64,000 nucleotides of DNA from Ehretia macrophylla. Taxonomy: Eukaryota > Streptophyta > Magnoliopsida > Boraginales > Ehretiaceae. The notes under the pieces were generated by a model. The model saw only the letters and a list, made by a program, of their open reading frames with translations. It did not search any database and was not told the DNA's origin. The position numbers and the translations under genes are program-made. The stretch spans positions 51,034,569 through 51,098,568 of the forward strand of contig CM075766.1 of the NCBI GenBank assembly GCA_037974665.1, given 5' to 3'. Position 1 is the stretch's first letter, and each line of letters starts with the position of its first letter. This document shows, piece after piece, positions 36,811 to 49,016 of this stretch.

Positions 36811-39800
36811 CCCTCGAGGGGTTCTTTTAGCTTTTTTTTTTTTTGTCATCCTTGATTCAGCAAATATTTGGAGGTTATTTTGCAAAAAAAAAAAAAATCA
36901 CATTTGGAGGTTCTGATATGTAGATATCTGTACATATATATAAATGTGTGTGTTTGTGGGTGTGAAGGGTAGCTTTGGTGCAATGGTAAAGTTATTACCG
37001 TGTTACCTGATAGAACGAGTTGTGAAAATAGCAAAAGCTATATATAACACATTCCAAAGTAGGTTCGACCTCCCTGACCCACAGGGAACTTTGTGCACCG
37101 GGTTGCTCTTATATATGTGTTTATGTGTCTATATATATATACACGTAGGCAGATGCATATATTAAGGTTAATGGGCATTTGGGTTATGTAATGTTTTTGT
37201 TAATAGAGACTAATCTCAATGTAACATCATTTAATGCTTTCTGTGCAAAATGCACATTAACTTTGAAATTCGAATTCAGGTGTTAAGTTTTGAGTCTCTT
37301 GTTGGGCTTAACCTAAACCTATACAGAATATTATGGATTCAATTTTTTTAAAAAGTTAGAGGTATGCATAGATTTGCGGAATGTTTGAGCATCTAGCTCT
37401 TCAGTACAATGTAAAATATTATGAGGATGATAAGAAGGTGACAACGCTGAATTCTGCTTATTTTCATTGTATTGGGTGCAAAATAGAAATGGTTACGATT
37501 ATTTCATATTAGTGGTTGAAACTACTCGTTTTTGTGATTATTGTTGTTTTCTCTGGGTTGCAACCAGATTTTGGCTCTGCTGCAGCAAGTCAGGCTAATA
37601 AGGAAGAAGTGGATTCTCGATCGATCTTTGTTGGCAATGTGAGATTTCTTCTTCATCTCCAATTTTCCTGTTGTTTTCATGATTCACATATTTATTTTCT
37701 AATGGATTAGCTTCCACTCAGTAAGAATGTGTGGATATCTTTGGGGGCTTGACTCTTTTCTAAGGTGTTCACGGAATTATAACATTTTTATGTTTAGGGC
37801 ATTAGATCCGATTCATATGGTATTAGTTTACATTTTGAGTTTCTGGAGTAGGAAAGCAAGCTTTGTGCTTTAACTAGGAAAACCTCTTCTTAGCGCATCA
37901 TAAGAAGGGCCAAGTGAAATTCCAACAATTTTGTACATTTCTTAACTTAATCTAAGGCTTAGTTAACAAGTTTGGATATAAAGCTCATTGTTGTTCAGTC
38001 TGATTCGTGTTAACTCAAAAGCAGAAAATGTTTCATATTTCTGATATAAGTGTAACCAATAGGAGGTTTTTAACTATATTGGTTAACAGACTAACCTTTT
38101 AAGGTAGATTATTGCTTAGGATGTTGCAATTTTTGCCTTCTTTTTCCTTCAGATTGGCAGTGAAGGAACTTTCTGTTGACCCTTTGTGTCAATTTTGTTG
38201 ACAATAATATTCATTGGGTGCTTTTCACCAGCACTCATGCTGCAATGGTTTCTGAAAGAGGTCTACATTTTTGAAAACTAATGTGGAAACTCTCATTATT
38301 AGTAATTGCAGATACGGTTCTTGTCGCCCAGATGCTGTGTGCACATAGTCTTGGTTCTTGTCACCAGCACTCATGTTGCAATGGTTTCTGAAAGAGGTCT
38401 ACATTTTCGAAAACTAATGTGGAAACTCTCATTATTAGTAATTGCAGACTGATCTTGTCGCCCAGATGCTGTGTGCAGTCACAAGACCCTCTTCACAATG
38501 TTCTTGTCGTCCTGTCACCCCTCCCCTCCCTACAAAACCACCCCCCCCTCCTTGCCCCCTGCCAAAAAAAAAAAGAAAACCAAATTATCCAAATTACTGA
38601 TTAGTGGCCGACTTCGTAAAAGTGTTGCTATTTTTCTCATACTCATGCTGCTTTGTCTTAACTCAGTCACATTTACACCCTTTCTGTTTCCTTCAGATGT
38701 TTTACCTGTCCATTTTGCTTGTTTCTTTCTCATGTTATTTACCAAATTTTCTGGTGACTAACTTTCCCAGTTACATTTGTTCTTTCCCTATGATCTTAAG
38801 ATTCCCTGGCTATGTTGGGTACCTCAAGTAACCTTTCTTTTGTTTGTTCCATTTATTAGGAGTTAATCATGATTTCTGGTGAAATATCATTATCTTGCAT
38901 TGACCTCAAGTCTGAGGACAATTATAGGGTCATGATTCATTGTGGAAAATATCTGTGATTGGGACAATTTTCTTGAAGACATGCTAATGTAAGATGATGA
39001 GAACACATGGCTTAGTCTGATGATGTGAAATAGACAGAGTGGAAATATTTTATTAAACCCGAAAAATATTGAAAGTGATGATAAAGTCCTATGATGGATT
39101 ATGACAATGGAGACAGAATTCAAGGAAGAGATGCTGGTTAAGAACAAGAAATGGCATAGTTGAAAAATTGAAAGCTGAGAATGAGAATACAAAAAATTGA
39201 GGGGTGAATATTGAAAATTATTTAGGCTGAAAAAAGGAGGAAATATCTATGTAGTTGAAAAGAGTTGAAGGGTGTCCTATCTGCGAAACTTGAGATGGAT
39301 ACAGTCAATCTGTGACTAAAGATTCTTAGATAACTTCATTTTCTTGGAGGACTCAATTGCTTCTGAAGGTATGGTCAACGATTTTCTATGATGCTTTTAG
39401 TTTCAGAGCGCAACTGCCGCCACCTGTTGTGGTTGATGCTCGGTGGATTTCTAGATGCCGTCCTAGATATGGTGAGGGGTCTTTGATTTCTTTCTCTTTC
39501 TGTTTCTTTCCCCTACCCATGCATACCCCATCTTTTGATGCTCAATGTTTTCTCCCTTGTTTCTTTTACTTGCCCCGTCTTGTACCTTTTTGTTTGTTGC
39601 CTTGCCTTTAAACATACTATAACAGTAAATTCATGAGTTTAAGAACTGATTTCTAGTTTGTCTAAGGCATCATGTATTTATACTTTATAGAAAATATACC
39701 AACTGTGACAGAACATACCTGAGATTGGTGCTTTCTTAATGCTTCTGAATTTCTTCTTGATTTAATTTGCATATCGTCAGCTTTGTTGCTGTGTTGATAT

Positions 39801-40577
39801 TTCTGAATGATGTTGGTTGCTTGCGCAATACTAGAATTATACAAACATAGTTGAAAGTTTTTGCTTTATTTGCTGGTTTAGTTTGGATAATGGAGATTAA
39901 TAGGGTGTCATTTGCTTTGCAGGTGGATTATTCATGTACACTTGAGGAAGTGCAGCAGCATTTTCAATCATGTGGGACCGTGAACAGAGTAACTATTCGC
40001 ACCAACAAGTATGGGCAACCAAAGGGATATGCATATGTCGAATTTCTTGAGCAAGAAGCTGTTCAAGAAGCTCTTCTTCTCAGTGAATCTGAACTTCATG
40101 GTCGGCAGTTGAAGGTCAGATAAACACTCTTTCTTTCATATACTCTACTAGTTGTCTGTTATGAGCAACATGCTTGAAAAATCAGACACCAAACCTTGTT
40201 TTAAGTTCAAGATTAGTTTACTTCCGATCCCTTAAATGTGTATTCTCTTTTAACTTTTTATTTTCTTTCAGGTATCGGCTAAGAGGACCAACATTCCAGG
40301 CATAAAGCAGTTTCGTCCCCGGCGTACCAACCCCTATATGCCATTTCGTGGCAGGGTACCATATATTGCTCCTTATGTCTATCCCGTGTATGGATATGGG
40401 TATGATACATCTTCACTTCTTTATCTGTGCAATCTAATAATGATCTAAGCTTACTGCCCAACCAGATTTCGTGTTTGTTATTAAGGCAAAGATAGACGAC
40501 GCTTCATTTGTCATCAACTTGTGTATTGCAGGAAGGTTCCCAGGTTCAGAATGCCAATGCGTTATGGCCCCTACTAG
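36452..40577 (+). CDS. PABN: Nuclear poly(A)-binding protein (PABN), six exons
   Basis: PABN proteins coat nascent poly(A) tails in the nucleus and stimulate poly(A) polymerase. Exons: 36452-36496, 36674-36773, 37568-37638, 39923-40114, 40272-40399, 40532-40577; all GT-AG with compatible phases, 193 residues. The short acidic N-terminus ([15 protein letters not shown]) is followed by the family coiled-coil ([19 protein letters not shown]) and one RRM: RNP2 SIFVGN at the exon 3 end, RNP1 KGYAYVEF in exon 4, and [11 protein letters not shown]. The tail is Arg/Tyr/Pro-rich ([19 protein letters not shown], then [11 protein letters not shown]). The N-terminus is shorter than usual. Introns carry a SINE (intron 2) and a 136-bp duplication (intron 3). 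A copia element sits at the 3' processing site. Confidence 0.95.
36965..37111 (+). mobile_element. Au-type SINE in PABN intron 2
   Basis: It opens GGTAGCTTTGGTGCAATGGT and ends TTGTGCACCGGGTTGCTCTT, matching the conserved head and tail of the plant Au SINE. A degenerate B-box (AGGTTCGACCTCC) lies in between. It is sense to the gene and has diverged in the middle. Confidence 0.8.
38226..38490. repeat. 136-bp tandem duplication in PABN intron 3
   Basis: CACCAGCACTCATGYTGCAA starts copies at 38226 and 38362. Both run through GGTTTCTGAAAGAGGTCTAC and end with TTGTCGCCCAGATGCTGTGT. Only a few bases differ. Confidence 0.9.
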
Positions 40578-41147
40578 TGGGTTGATTTTGAAGGGGAAAC
40601 ATATACTTTGTAGCAGATAGACATCCAGTTGCCACCCTACGCTCATTTCGTTGTATGACTGATTATCTATCGGGGGAAGATCTTAAGGATGTCCAGATTC
40701 TGCAGTCAACTGTGTTGGAAGTGAGAGTTTAACGAAGGTTTTTGGGCTAATATGGTAATTGTGGTGCTCATCATTGTGTTGGAGCTATACATTTGAGTAA
40801 CCTCTGCGAGTTCTCTTGACCACTGTGGTTCCCCTATAAACTCCTCTTTTCCAGTGAATTTCCACCTCACCCTCTCCCTTTAACAAGAAGAAAATGGCTA
40901 CTATTACGATCTTTATTTTTTATCTTGTGTTGCTGCTACTATCGGGTGCTATTGGTTTTTCCAACTGTTGTCATTAATTTTTTATTTTGTATTGTATTTT
41001 AGTCGATTTTACTTAGTGAAATAAGGTTTTTTGATTTGCAAAAATTCCCTTGTTTGAGAGGCTACAGTTAGAAGAATCGGCTTGGAATACTTCAGAAGAT
41101 GCAATGCAATGGGGAGGATGTTCCTTAATTTTGTATCTTATCTTTTG

Positions 41148-41153
41148 AATAAA
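41148..41153 (+). terminator. PABN polyadenylation signal AATAAA
   Basis: AATAAA lies about 570 bp after the stop codon, at the end of a U-rich 3' region. The copia target site begins 6 bp further on, so native cleavage sequence is now displaced. Confidence 0.6.
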
Positions 41154-41164
41154 ATGCTTTAAAC

Positions 41165-41503
41165 TGTTGTAAATTAACTGCAAAAGACAACAATAGTATA
41201 GAGAGAACTGAAACTGTTATTGATTTTCGAATGATTTATATTTCAATTATACTTCTCTATTTATAGAGTTTTAGAAACTAGTAGCTGATGACTGCAAGTT
41301 GCTTACACTGCTGCTTGTAAGTTGCTGATGATTGCAAGTAGTTTACGCTGCTGCTTGTAAGCTGCTTGATAGTTGGTGACTGCAAGCAGCGTAAGCTGCT
41401 ACTTGTAAGTTACTTTGTAGCAGGTGACTGCAAACTACTTACGCTGTTACTTATAAGTTGCTTAGATTGATAGTGAATATCCACCAATTGGTATTTCATA
41501 ACA
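41165..41503 (-). repeat. 3' LTR of the copia element, 339 bp
   Basis: On the minus strand it runs TGTTATGAAATACC to AATTTACAACA. Just upstream is a polypurine tract (AAGGGAGAA). It contains tandem units of about 45-50 bp built on GCTGATGACTGCAAG and GCTGCTRCTTGTAAG. It differs from the 5' LTR at several percent of positions. Confidence 0.95.
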
Positions 41504-41720
41504 TTCTCCCTTAGATATTCATTATAAAAATATGTCTCATTAAAACCTCATCAAGAAAACCCAGTGGGATAAAAACTTGACTAAGGAAAAAGAGTATAAT
41601 CTTTATGAAGAATACTATTTCATTTGGCTTGCCTCGTTAAAACCTTACTAGGAAAAGCTCAGTTGAGATAAAAACTTTGGTGAAGGAAAAAGAGTACAAT
41701 GTACAAATAGTCTCTACCCT

Positions 41721-42203
41721 TCATGATGACAAATCTTTCAGGCAGCGCATTTCACATTTTTGTACATGAGATTTGAAGATCGTTGGCGATAATGCTTTAG
41801 TGAATAAATCTGCTAGATTTTGATCTGACCGTATTTGTTGAATATTAACTATTCCGCTTGTTTGGAGCTCATGTGTGTAGAAGAATTTCGGTGGTATATG
41901 TTTTGTTCTATCACATTTGATATAGCCACTTTTGATTTGTGTGATACATGTTGTGTTATCTTCATATAGTGTAGTTGGTTGGTCTTTGTCGGAGGGTAAT
42001 CCACATGATTCTTGAATATGTTGGATGACCGATTTTAACCAAACACATTCTCGACTAGCTTCATGAATAGTTAAAATTTCAGCATGATTTGAAGAAGTAG
42101 CAGTCATTGTTTGCTTCATGGACCGCCATGATATAGCAGTATCACCAAAATAGAAAACGTATCCTGTTTGTGATCTTGCCTTATGAGGATCTGATAGATA
42201 ACC
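41721..42203 (-). pseudogene. Copia RNase H domain, C-terminal part
   Basis: Open from the solo-LTR junction: YLSDPHKARSQTGYVFYF, ISWRSMKQTMTATSSNHAE, ECVWLKSVIQ, then the terminal DQNLADLFTKALSP. These are the hallmark copia RNase H motifs. The N-terminal part lies beyond the inserted LTR at 44625 and above. The tail KCEMRCLKDLSS is the usual end of this polyprotein. Confidence 0.9.
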
Positions 42204-44623
42204 TATCACGCCCCAACTCGACCCCACCTACGATCAGTCAGGATGCAACAGAATTTCGGCAGTATAACGACAGTAATTAAGACACCGAGGCTCTAAACCA
42301 ACCTCACAGAACATCATACAATCAATTCCTCAATATCATTAACAACATACAACATAACCATATTATACAACAATCATTCTTAGTTATACGCCTCCGTTCC
42401 AACATAACCTTAACTTTAACATATATATCAAAATAGATTATAAACCAACTTAGCAACCTAGATCATACCAAAAGAAAGACTACTAAGTTAACATCATTTA
42501 GTTCATTATCTTTACTACAACTTATACATCATAAACTACAAAGTAAATAAAAGACAACTAGTTTAATATATAAGATAATAGAGTATACAACATCTCAAAC
42601 ATCAAGGACAAGACTCTGGCACATAGGACTCGTCCACATACGGCACATTATTAGCTTCCTGAGGCACGTACCCGTAATCTTGCTCAATAACACCTGTATG
42701 CATGCAATAATATAGAGTGAACTTATAGAAACAAGCTCAGTGAGGATCTGATAGATCTCTAACAGTATTTACTATACTCCTTGGAATTGATCCTTTGAGC
42801 AATAAGCACGCAATAAAACATCAATAACAATATAAACACATAATTATAATGACCAATCAATAAAGGATACTCTAGTTGGTGTAGCTCCAAACGCCATCAC
42901 GATCTCAACCATTCTTCTTGTAACTCCCCATTACTCACGCACCCGAGGTACCTCACTAGCCCCTCCCTCCATGACACCTTCGTCATGCGAGCTGGGGGTA
43001 GTCTCTGGTAGTCATGCCGTTATCAATCCGACAGTCCAATGCTGCCCTAGAGGTGGAGAGGTGGCACACACATACCAAGACTCAGCAATAATAATAAATA
43101 TCATTCACAGGAGGACAATCTAGCAAAATTGCCTATCTCCCGGTTCATCAATCATCAATCAATAATTATCAATAATCATCAATTATCATCAATATAACAT
43201 CAATATAACATCAAGTAATCAATTAAACAACAAACAACTAAGTTAGATGACAAAGTAGGTCATCGAACTTAACATGCGTTAAACACGTAATCTAACCCTA
43301 GTCTAACCATCAATAACTCACAATTCAATCACTCAAATACCACACAATCATCTAAAGGCTCAATTCAACAATTTAAAGAAAGACAACCTAAACTTCAAAT
43401 AATCATATCTTACATTCTACTAATCCAAACAACTCCAAATCAGTTTCTAACACTCAACCATTCAATCATCTACATTAGCCCTCTTGGAAACCAACAAAGA
43501 CACATCAAAATCAAGCCCAACAACCCTAAAACCTCAATGCACCTAGGCTAAAATTTTTGAATTTTCACCCAAACATCGCAATCGAAAATTCGGCATTATA
43601 ACGACGTTACCACGTAATTAACAAACTTTTAGAAATCGACAGCAATCGATTCCAACCACAACAACTCAAGATATTCATCAAATAGCTAATTAATCAACTT
43701 TTAATACCCGAAAATTAATAATTTCGCTACAATGGTTCAAATATCGTAGTAATACACATAAATGATCCTTAGCATGCACTGAGCAATAATATAACTTCAA
43801 ATTAACATTCTAACGGTTCAAAATGCAATTATGAGCAAAAACATAAAAAATGACTTTTGAGATCTAGAATTTTTCTCTCACCTTTGATGCGAAACAAGCC
43901 TAGATATGCGTGCAATGCGTGCCCAACAAGCGAAATCCAACTCGGCATGAAAATCTACGGACAAAAACTAGGTTTTTCTATGAAAAATTGCTTTGAAAAC
44001 CTTTAAAATTTCTTTCTCTTTTCTCCCTTGAAGCTCTCGGCGATGTGTGTATTTTTGAGGATGTGTTTGTGCTTTGCAAGTGTGTGTTGATGACAAATAA
44101 GTAAAGGTCAAACTTATTAAAAATGGTCAATGTTAGTTTATTAGTCTTTTAATTCATTTCTTGGCTATTTCTTGCTCAACTAACAAATTAATACCTAAAT
44201 TAATTCTAGACATTATATTTTAGGTGACAAAGAGTGTTACTTTAAAATAGTTTCATCCGAGTCGGCTTAAAAATCGTTTTCTTGAAAAAAAAAGTGTAAA
44301 AATCTTTAAAATTTCAAAACCGATTCCAAATCCGTTTTAATCAAACACGGATCTATTAATATCCGAGGACTATGTTTAAAATGTTTAAAATACCCCTATA
44401 AAAATTTTAACAGACAAGTGCTCAAAGACACTATTCACCAAAACCAACGATAAAATTTCTGATTCTGTTTTTGATGAAAATTTCATGAATGCACACTTAG
44501 CATGTATTAGGAGTCTTAATCACTTATTTAGCACATTCTAAGTCATATAACACATAAACAGGTAAATTCACGTAAAACGAGGTAAAGCACGTAAATCGAG
44601 ATAAAGCAAAATATGGGGTCTCA
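42204..44623 (-). repeat. Solo LTR of the gypsy chromovirus inside the copia RNase H region
   Basis: About 2,420 bp, reverse-complement homologue of 744-3178; minus-strand ends TGAGACCCC and GGGCGTGATA. ATAACC flanks it at 42198-42203 and 44625-44630, with one extra base at the right junction. There is no internal gypsy sequence, so it is a solo LTR left by LTR-LTR recombination. The flanks join codons of a single motif (GHADAGY and GYLSDPHKA). Confidence 0.9.
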
Positions 44624-44624
44624 C

Positions 44625-45910
44625 ATAACCAGCATCAGCATGACCAATTAATGAAGATCTTGATTATCTAGAATAAAATAAACCCATATCTGGTGTTCCA
44701 CGCAAATAGCGAAATATGTGTTTAATTCCCTCTCAGTGCCTGCGAGTTGAAGCCGCACTATACCTAGCTAATAAGTTAATAGAAAAAGTAATATTTGGCC
44801 TTGTATTATTAGCTAGGTACATTAATGCGCCAATGGCACTAAGATATGGTGCTTCAGGACCAAGTAACTTTTCTCTATTTTCTCGAGGGCAAAAAGGATC
44901 TTTTGTCACATCAAGTGACCTAACAACCATCGGGGTCATTAGTGGATGAGCTTTATCCATGTAAAATCTTTTAAGAATCTTATTCGTATAAGCCGATTGA
45001 TGGAGAAAAATTCATTCTGAAAAATGCTCAATTTGAAGACCAAGACAAAATTTCGTTTGTCCTAGATCTTTCATTTCAAATTCTTTCTTTAGATATGTAG
45101 CAGTTTTGTTGAGCTCTTCAGGAGTTCCAATAAGGTTAAGATCATCAACATATACTGCAATAATTACAAATCCCGTTGTTGATTTTTAATGAAAATACAT
45201 GGACAAACGGGATTATTGATATAGCCTTCTCCAGATAAGTAATCACTTAAACGATTGTACCACATACGACCAGATTGTTTTAATCCATACAAGGATCGTT
45301 GTAGTTTAAGTGAATACATATGACGGGGTTTCACTTTATTTGCTTCTGGCAAATGAAATCCTTCAGGGATTTTCATATATATGTCACTGTCAAGTGATCC
45401 ATATAAATATGCTGTAACAACATCCATTAAGCTCATTTCCAAATTAGTTTGAGCAGCAAGACTAATTAGGAAGCGAAATGTGATTGCATCCATTACAAGC
45501 GAATATGTTTCCTCATAATCAATGCCAGGTCTTTGTGAGAAACCTTGAGCTACAAGTCGAGCTTTATATCTCACAATTTCATTTACTGCATTTCGCTTGC
45601 GTACAAATACACATTTGTATCCAACAGGTTTTGTATATGCGGGTGTTTGGACTACAGGTCCAAACACCTTGCGCTTCTCTAACGAGTTGAGCTCTGCTCG
45701 TATAGCTTCTTTCCACTGTGGCCAATCATTTCTTTGTCGACATTCTTCCACACTCTGTGGTTCAGGATCCTTATTATTTATTTCAAGTGCTACCGTAAAA
45801 GTGAAACTATCATTCAGAATAGTTTCCATTCGATTCCATGTCTTTTCGGTAGTTACATAATTTATGGAAATTTCTTCATTTCCATGTACCTTAGTCTCTT
45901 CAGGGACCAA
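44625..45910 (-). pseudogene. Copia reverse transcriptase and start of RNase H, broken
   Basis: The 45164-45910 frame carries RT signatures (WPQWKEAIRAELNSLE, RYKARLVAQGFSQRPGIDY, DVVTAYLYGSLDSDIYMKIP, SLYGLKQSGRMWYNRL). It then shifts frame near 45180, after which YVDDLNLIG appears in the next frame at about 45130-45160. Further breaks are a TGA near 45014 before IFLHQSAYTNKIL, and a TGA at 44733-44735 after STRRH, probably replacing Trp. The RNase H start (GHADAGY) abuts the solo LTR. Confidence 0.9.
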
Positions 45911-46009
45911 TTGTGTTTCAATCTCTTAAGAGATTGTGCATTTACCAACATCTGTTGGTTCTACCATTTTTGTCGTACATCTCGATAGTATAGAATCTTC
46001 GAGATTCAT

Positions 46010-47143
46010 TCATCCTGTATCCTCCCCATGTGTCCTCCTTTTCCGGGGTACAAAATCTTTTGTATCGATAGGTCGACCACGCTTCTGGCGTGCCTTAGGT
46101 ATATTTGCTGCTGTGTTTACAATATGTCCTACTGGGACATCAATTCGTGCCGGCACATTCACAGCAGGTATATATGATTTTACAATATTCTTTGTGTCTG
46201 TAAATACATCTGGTAGACTATTTGCAATATTCTGCAAATGAACGATCCTTTGAACTTCAAGTTCACATTGTTTAGTTCTTGGATCCAAATGTGACAATGA
46301 TGACGCATTCCAAGATATGTCACGCTGTATTTCTAGTTGCGATTTTTCTCCCTCCAATGATGGGAAGAGAGTCTCATTAAAGTGACAATCCGCAAAGCGT
46401 GCTCTAAACAGATCACCTGTAAGGGGTTCAATATATCGAATAATAGATGGAGAATCAAATCCAACATAAATTCCAAGTTGCCTTTGTGGTCCCATTTTAC
46501 TACGTTGTGTTGGTATTATTGGAACTAGTACCGCACAACCAAAAACACGTAAATAAGAAATATTCGGTGGATGATCATGCACAAGTTGTAAAGGAGAATA
46601 TTTATGATATGATGTAGGTCTTATACGAATCAATGCATTAGCATGTAGAATGGTATGCCCCCAAGCTGATATAGGGAGTTTAGATCTCATAAGTAAATGT
46701 TTTGCAATTAATTGAAGTCGCTTGATAAATGATTCAACTAAACCATTTTGAGTATGCACATGAGGGACAGGATGTTCAATTTCAACTCCAATAGACATGC
46801 AATAATCATCAAATGCTTTAGATGAAAACTCACCAGCATTATCAAGGCGAATTGTTTTAATAGGATGATCAGGAAATTGTGATCTCAATCGGATTATCAA
46901 AGCGAGAAGTCTAGCAAATGCATGAATTCTAGAAGAAAGTAGACAAACATGTGACCATCTAGTTGATGCATCTATAAGACCCATGAAATAATAAAATGGT
47001 CGACATGGTGGATGAATAGGTCCACAAATATCTCCTTGAATTTGATCCAAGAATTTAGGGGCTTTAAAAGCAACTTTGGTTAGAAATGGTCTCACAATTA
47101 ATTTTCCTTGAGAACATGCGATACATGGATAATTACTTGGCAA
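46010..47143 (-). pseudogene. Copia integrase
   Basis: An open stretch of 377 residues. ACSQGKLIVRPF marks the end of the zinc-binding region; the DDE core shows QGDICGPI (first Asp), IRLDNAGEFSS (second Asp) and HTQNGLVESFIKRL (Glu). VFGCAVLVPI and QLGIYVGFDSPSIIRYIEP follow. A stop at 46010-46012 and further stops in 45911-46009 separate it from the RT. The His-containing start (DRLGHP) lies upstream in a broken frame near 47200-47225. Confidence 0.9.
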
Positions 47144-47232
47144 AAGAATCTGCTGGTTCTTTAAAGAATGCCCAAGCGAGTTCTCAATTATTCGACCATC
47201 ACTGTTGCCCTTGGATGACCAAGGCGATCATG

Positions 47233-47706
47233 TCAAAGTATGAAAGTATTAGGATCGTTATACATTTGCTTTTGCACTGCATGTGCTTCAACCCCTCGTA
47301 TAGTTGTTTGGTATAATCCAGAACAAAGAGCAAGAAGTTTTTCTAATACATGCTTCTGGCATGAATTCAAAGAAGTGATATAAAGATACTCTTTATCACC
47401 TTCATTTGCAGTTTCAATATAATATCTATTCCGACGAATATCTTTAAAACTTAGCAAATTTCTTCCGGATTTGCTTGAATACAGTGCACTAGCAATGTCA
47501 AATTTTGTGCCATTAGGTAAAATGAAATGAGCTCTTCCAGAGCCCTCTATCAGATTGGTAGAACCAGAAATGGTAAATACGTTAGTTGATGTATTTAGTA
47601 AAGTGACAAAATACGTTTTATCACGTAGTATAGTATGTGTTGTTGCACTATCTGCGAGACATATATCTTCGTCTTTCATCTTGAGATCTAACGATATCAT
47701 AAACAA
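47233..47706 (-). pseudogene. Copia aspartic protease region
   Basis: Contains the catalytic motif in LADSATTHTILRD and downstream ISGSTNLIEGSGRAHFILPN and ALYSSKSGRNLLSFKDIRRN, typical of copia protease through GAG-pre-integrase. The frame ends in TGA at 47233-47235, just before the conserved H-x-RLGHP, probably a Trp-to-stop change. A 169-bp stretch with stops (47707-47875) separates it from gag. Confidence 0.85.
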
Positions 47707-47875
47707 AAATTATGTCTTTAAAAACTTGTAATGTGCAACAAACATATTTATTATCAAACATAAATTTTACATAAGGTGGAAATCAAAAAACAACAACTTA
47801 AACTTAAAACGATAACATAACTAACAGCCTTTTTAAACAACTTAACTTAAAACAAAAACATAGCTAATAGTACTT

Positions 47876-48937
47876 TTAATCAGTTCGGACATTTCCATCC
47901 CCGATTAAATGTTCTATGCTGCCATTAGGGTCAGTGAAAAAATCACTGACATCTAAATATGTAGAGACCTCTGGTTCATTATAATCAATACAATTTGTCT
48001 CAACTATTTTCTCCTTTCCTTTTCTTGATGCTTTGTAAAGATCAACCAAATATTTTTGTGCATGACATATACGTGACCAATGATCAGTCCCTCGACATCT
48101 GTAACATATGTCATTGTTATGGGGTGACTTATATTCAGTGGTCTTCTCTTTGTCACGTTTTTCCTCATTATTCCACTTCTGGTGGTGAGATTTGTCTTTC
48201 TTAATAATATTTGGATCATCCTGAAACCAAGTATTATTTCGACCACGACCACGACCACGTCCTTGTCCTCGGCCACGGCCACGACCCCGTCGATTACTGT
48301 GTTCATATGTTGCATTCACTTTTGGGACTGCAACTCCATTCACTTCTGGGAGTGGGGCCATGCCAACTGGATGTAATTGATGATTCTGCATCAAAAGCTC
48401 ATTATTTTGTTCAGCAACAAGAAGACATGATATCAACTCAGAATATTTTGCAAATCTACTTTCACGATATTGCTGCTGCAGGAGCATATCCGTGGCATGA
48501 AACGTAGAAAATGTCTTTTCTAACATGTCTTGTTCAGTGATAGTTTCTCCGTATAATTTCAGTTGAGAACTGATTTTGAACAGCGCAGAGTTATACTCAC
48601 TGACAGATCTATAATCTTGCAACCTCAGGTGCATCCAATCATAACGAGCTCTTGGAAGAATCACAGTTTTTTGGTGATCATACATTTCATTCAGATTCTT
48701 CCAAAGTGTAAAGGGATTTTTGATAGTAAGATATTCAGTCTTCAATCCTTCATGGATGTGATGACGAAGGAATATCAAAGATTTTGCACAATCCTGCTGG
48801 GATGCGCTATTATTTTCTTTAATTGTTTCCCCAAGATTTCTTGCATCAAGATGTATCTCGGCATCAAAAACCCAAGATAGAAATTTTTTTCCAGAGATAT
48901 CAAGGACAACAAATTCACGTTTTGCAATGTTTTCCAT
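47876..48937 (-). CDS. Copia gag (nucleocapsid) with CCHC zinc knuckle
   Basis: A frame of 353 residues from MENIAKREFVVLDISGKKFL. The frame is open further upstream, but this Met starts the conserved copia gag sequence. It includes FLSWVFDAEIHLDARNLGE, YDHQKTVILPRARYDWMHL and the UBN2-like core. An Arg-Gly-rich basic stretch (RRGRGRGRGQGRGRGRGR) precedes the zinc knuckle CYRCRGTDHWSRIC (C-x2-C-x4-H-x4-C). It is the only intact domain of the element, though whether it is expressed is unknown. Confidence 0.85.
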   Translation of the reverse strand: MENIAKREFVVLDISGKKFLSWVFDAEIHLDARNLGETIKENNSASQQDCAKSLIFLRHHIHEGLKTEYLTIKNPFTLWKNLNEMYDHQKTVILPRARYDWMHLRLQDYRSVSEYNSALFKISSQLKLYGETITEQDMLEKTFSTFHATDMLLQQQYRESRFAKYSELISCLLVAEQNNELLMQNHQLHPVGMAPLPEVNGVAVPKVNATYEHSNRRGRGRGRGQGRGRGRGRNNTWFQDDPNIIKKDKSHHQKWNNEEKRDKEKTTEYKSPHNNDICYRCRGTDHWSRICHAQKYLVDLYKASRKGKEKIVETNCIDYNEPEVSTYLDVSDFFTDPNGSIEHLIGDGNVRTD

Positions 48938-49016
48938 ATCAAAATATAATTTGAAATAGAGAAAGATTATTCGTACCTTACCAAACCAAAGTATGTAGAG
49001 GCTCGTGCTGATAACG

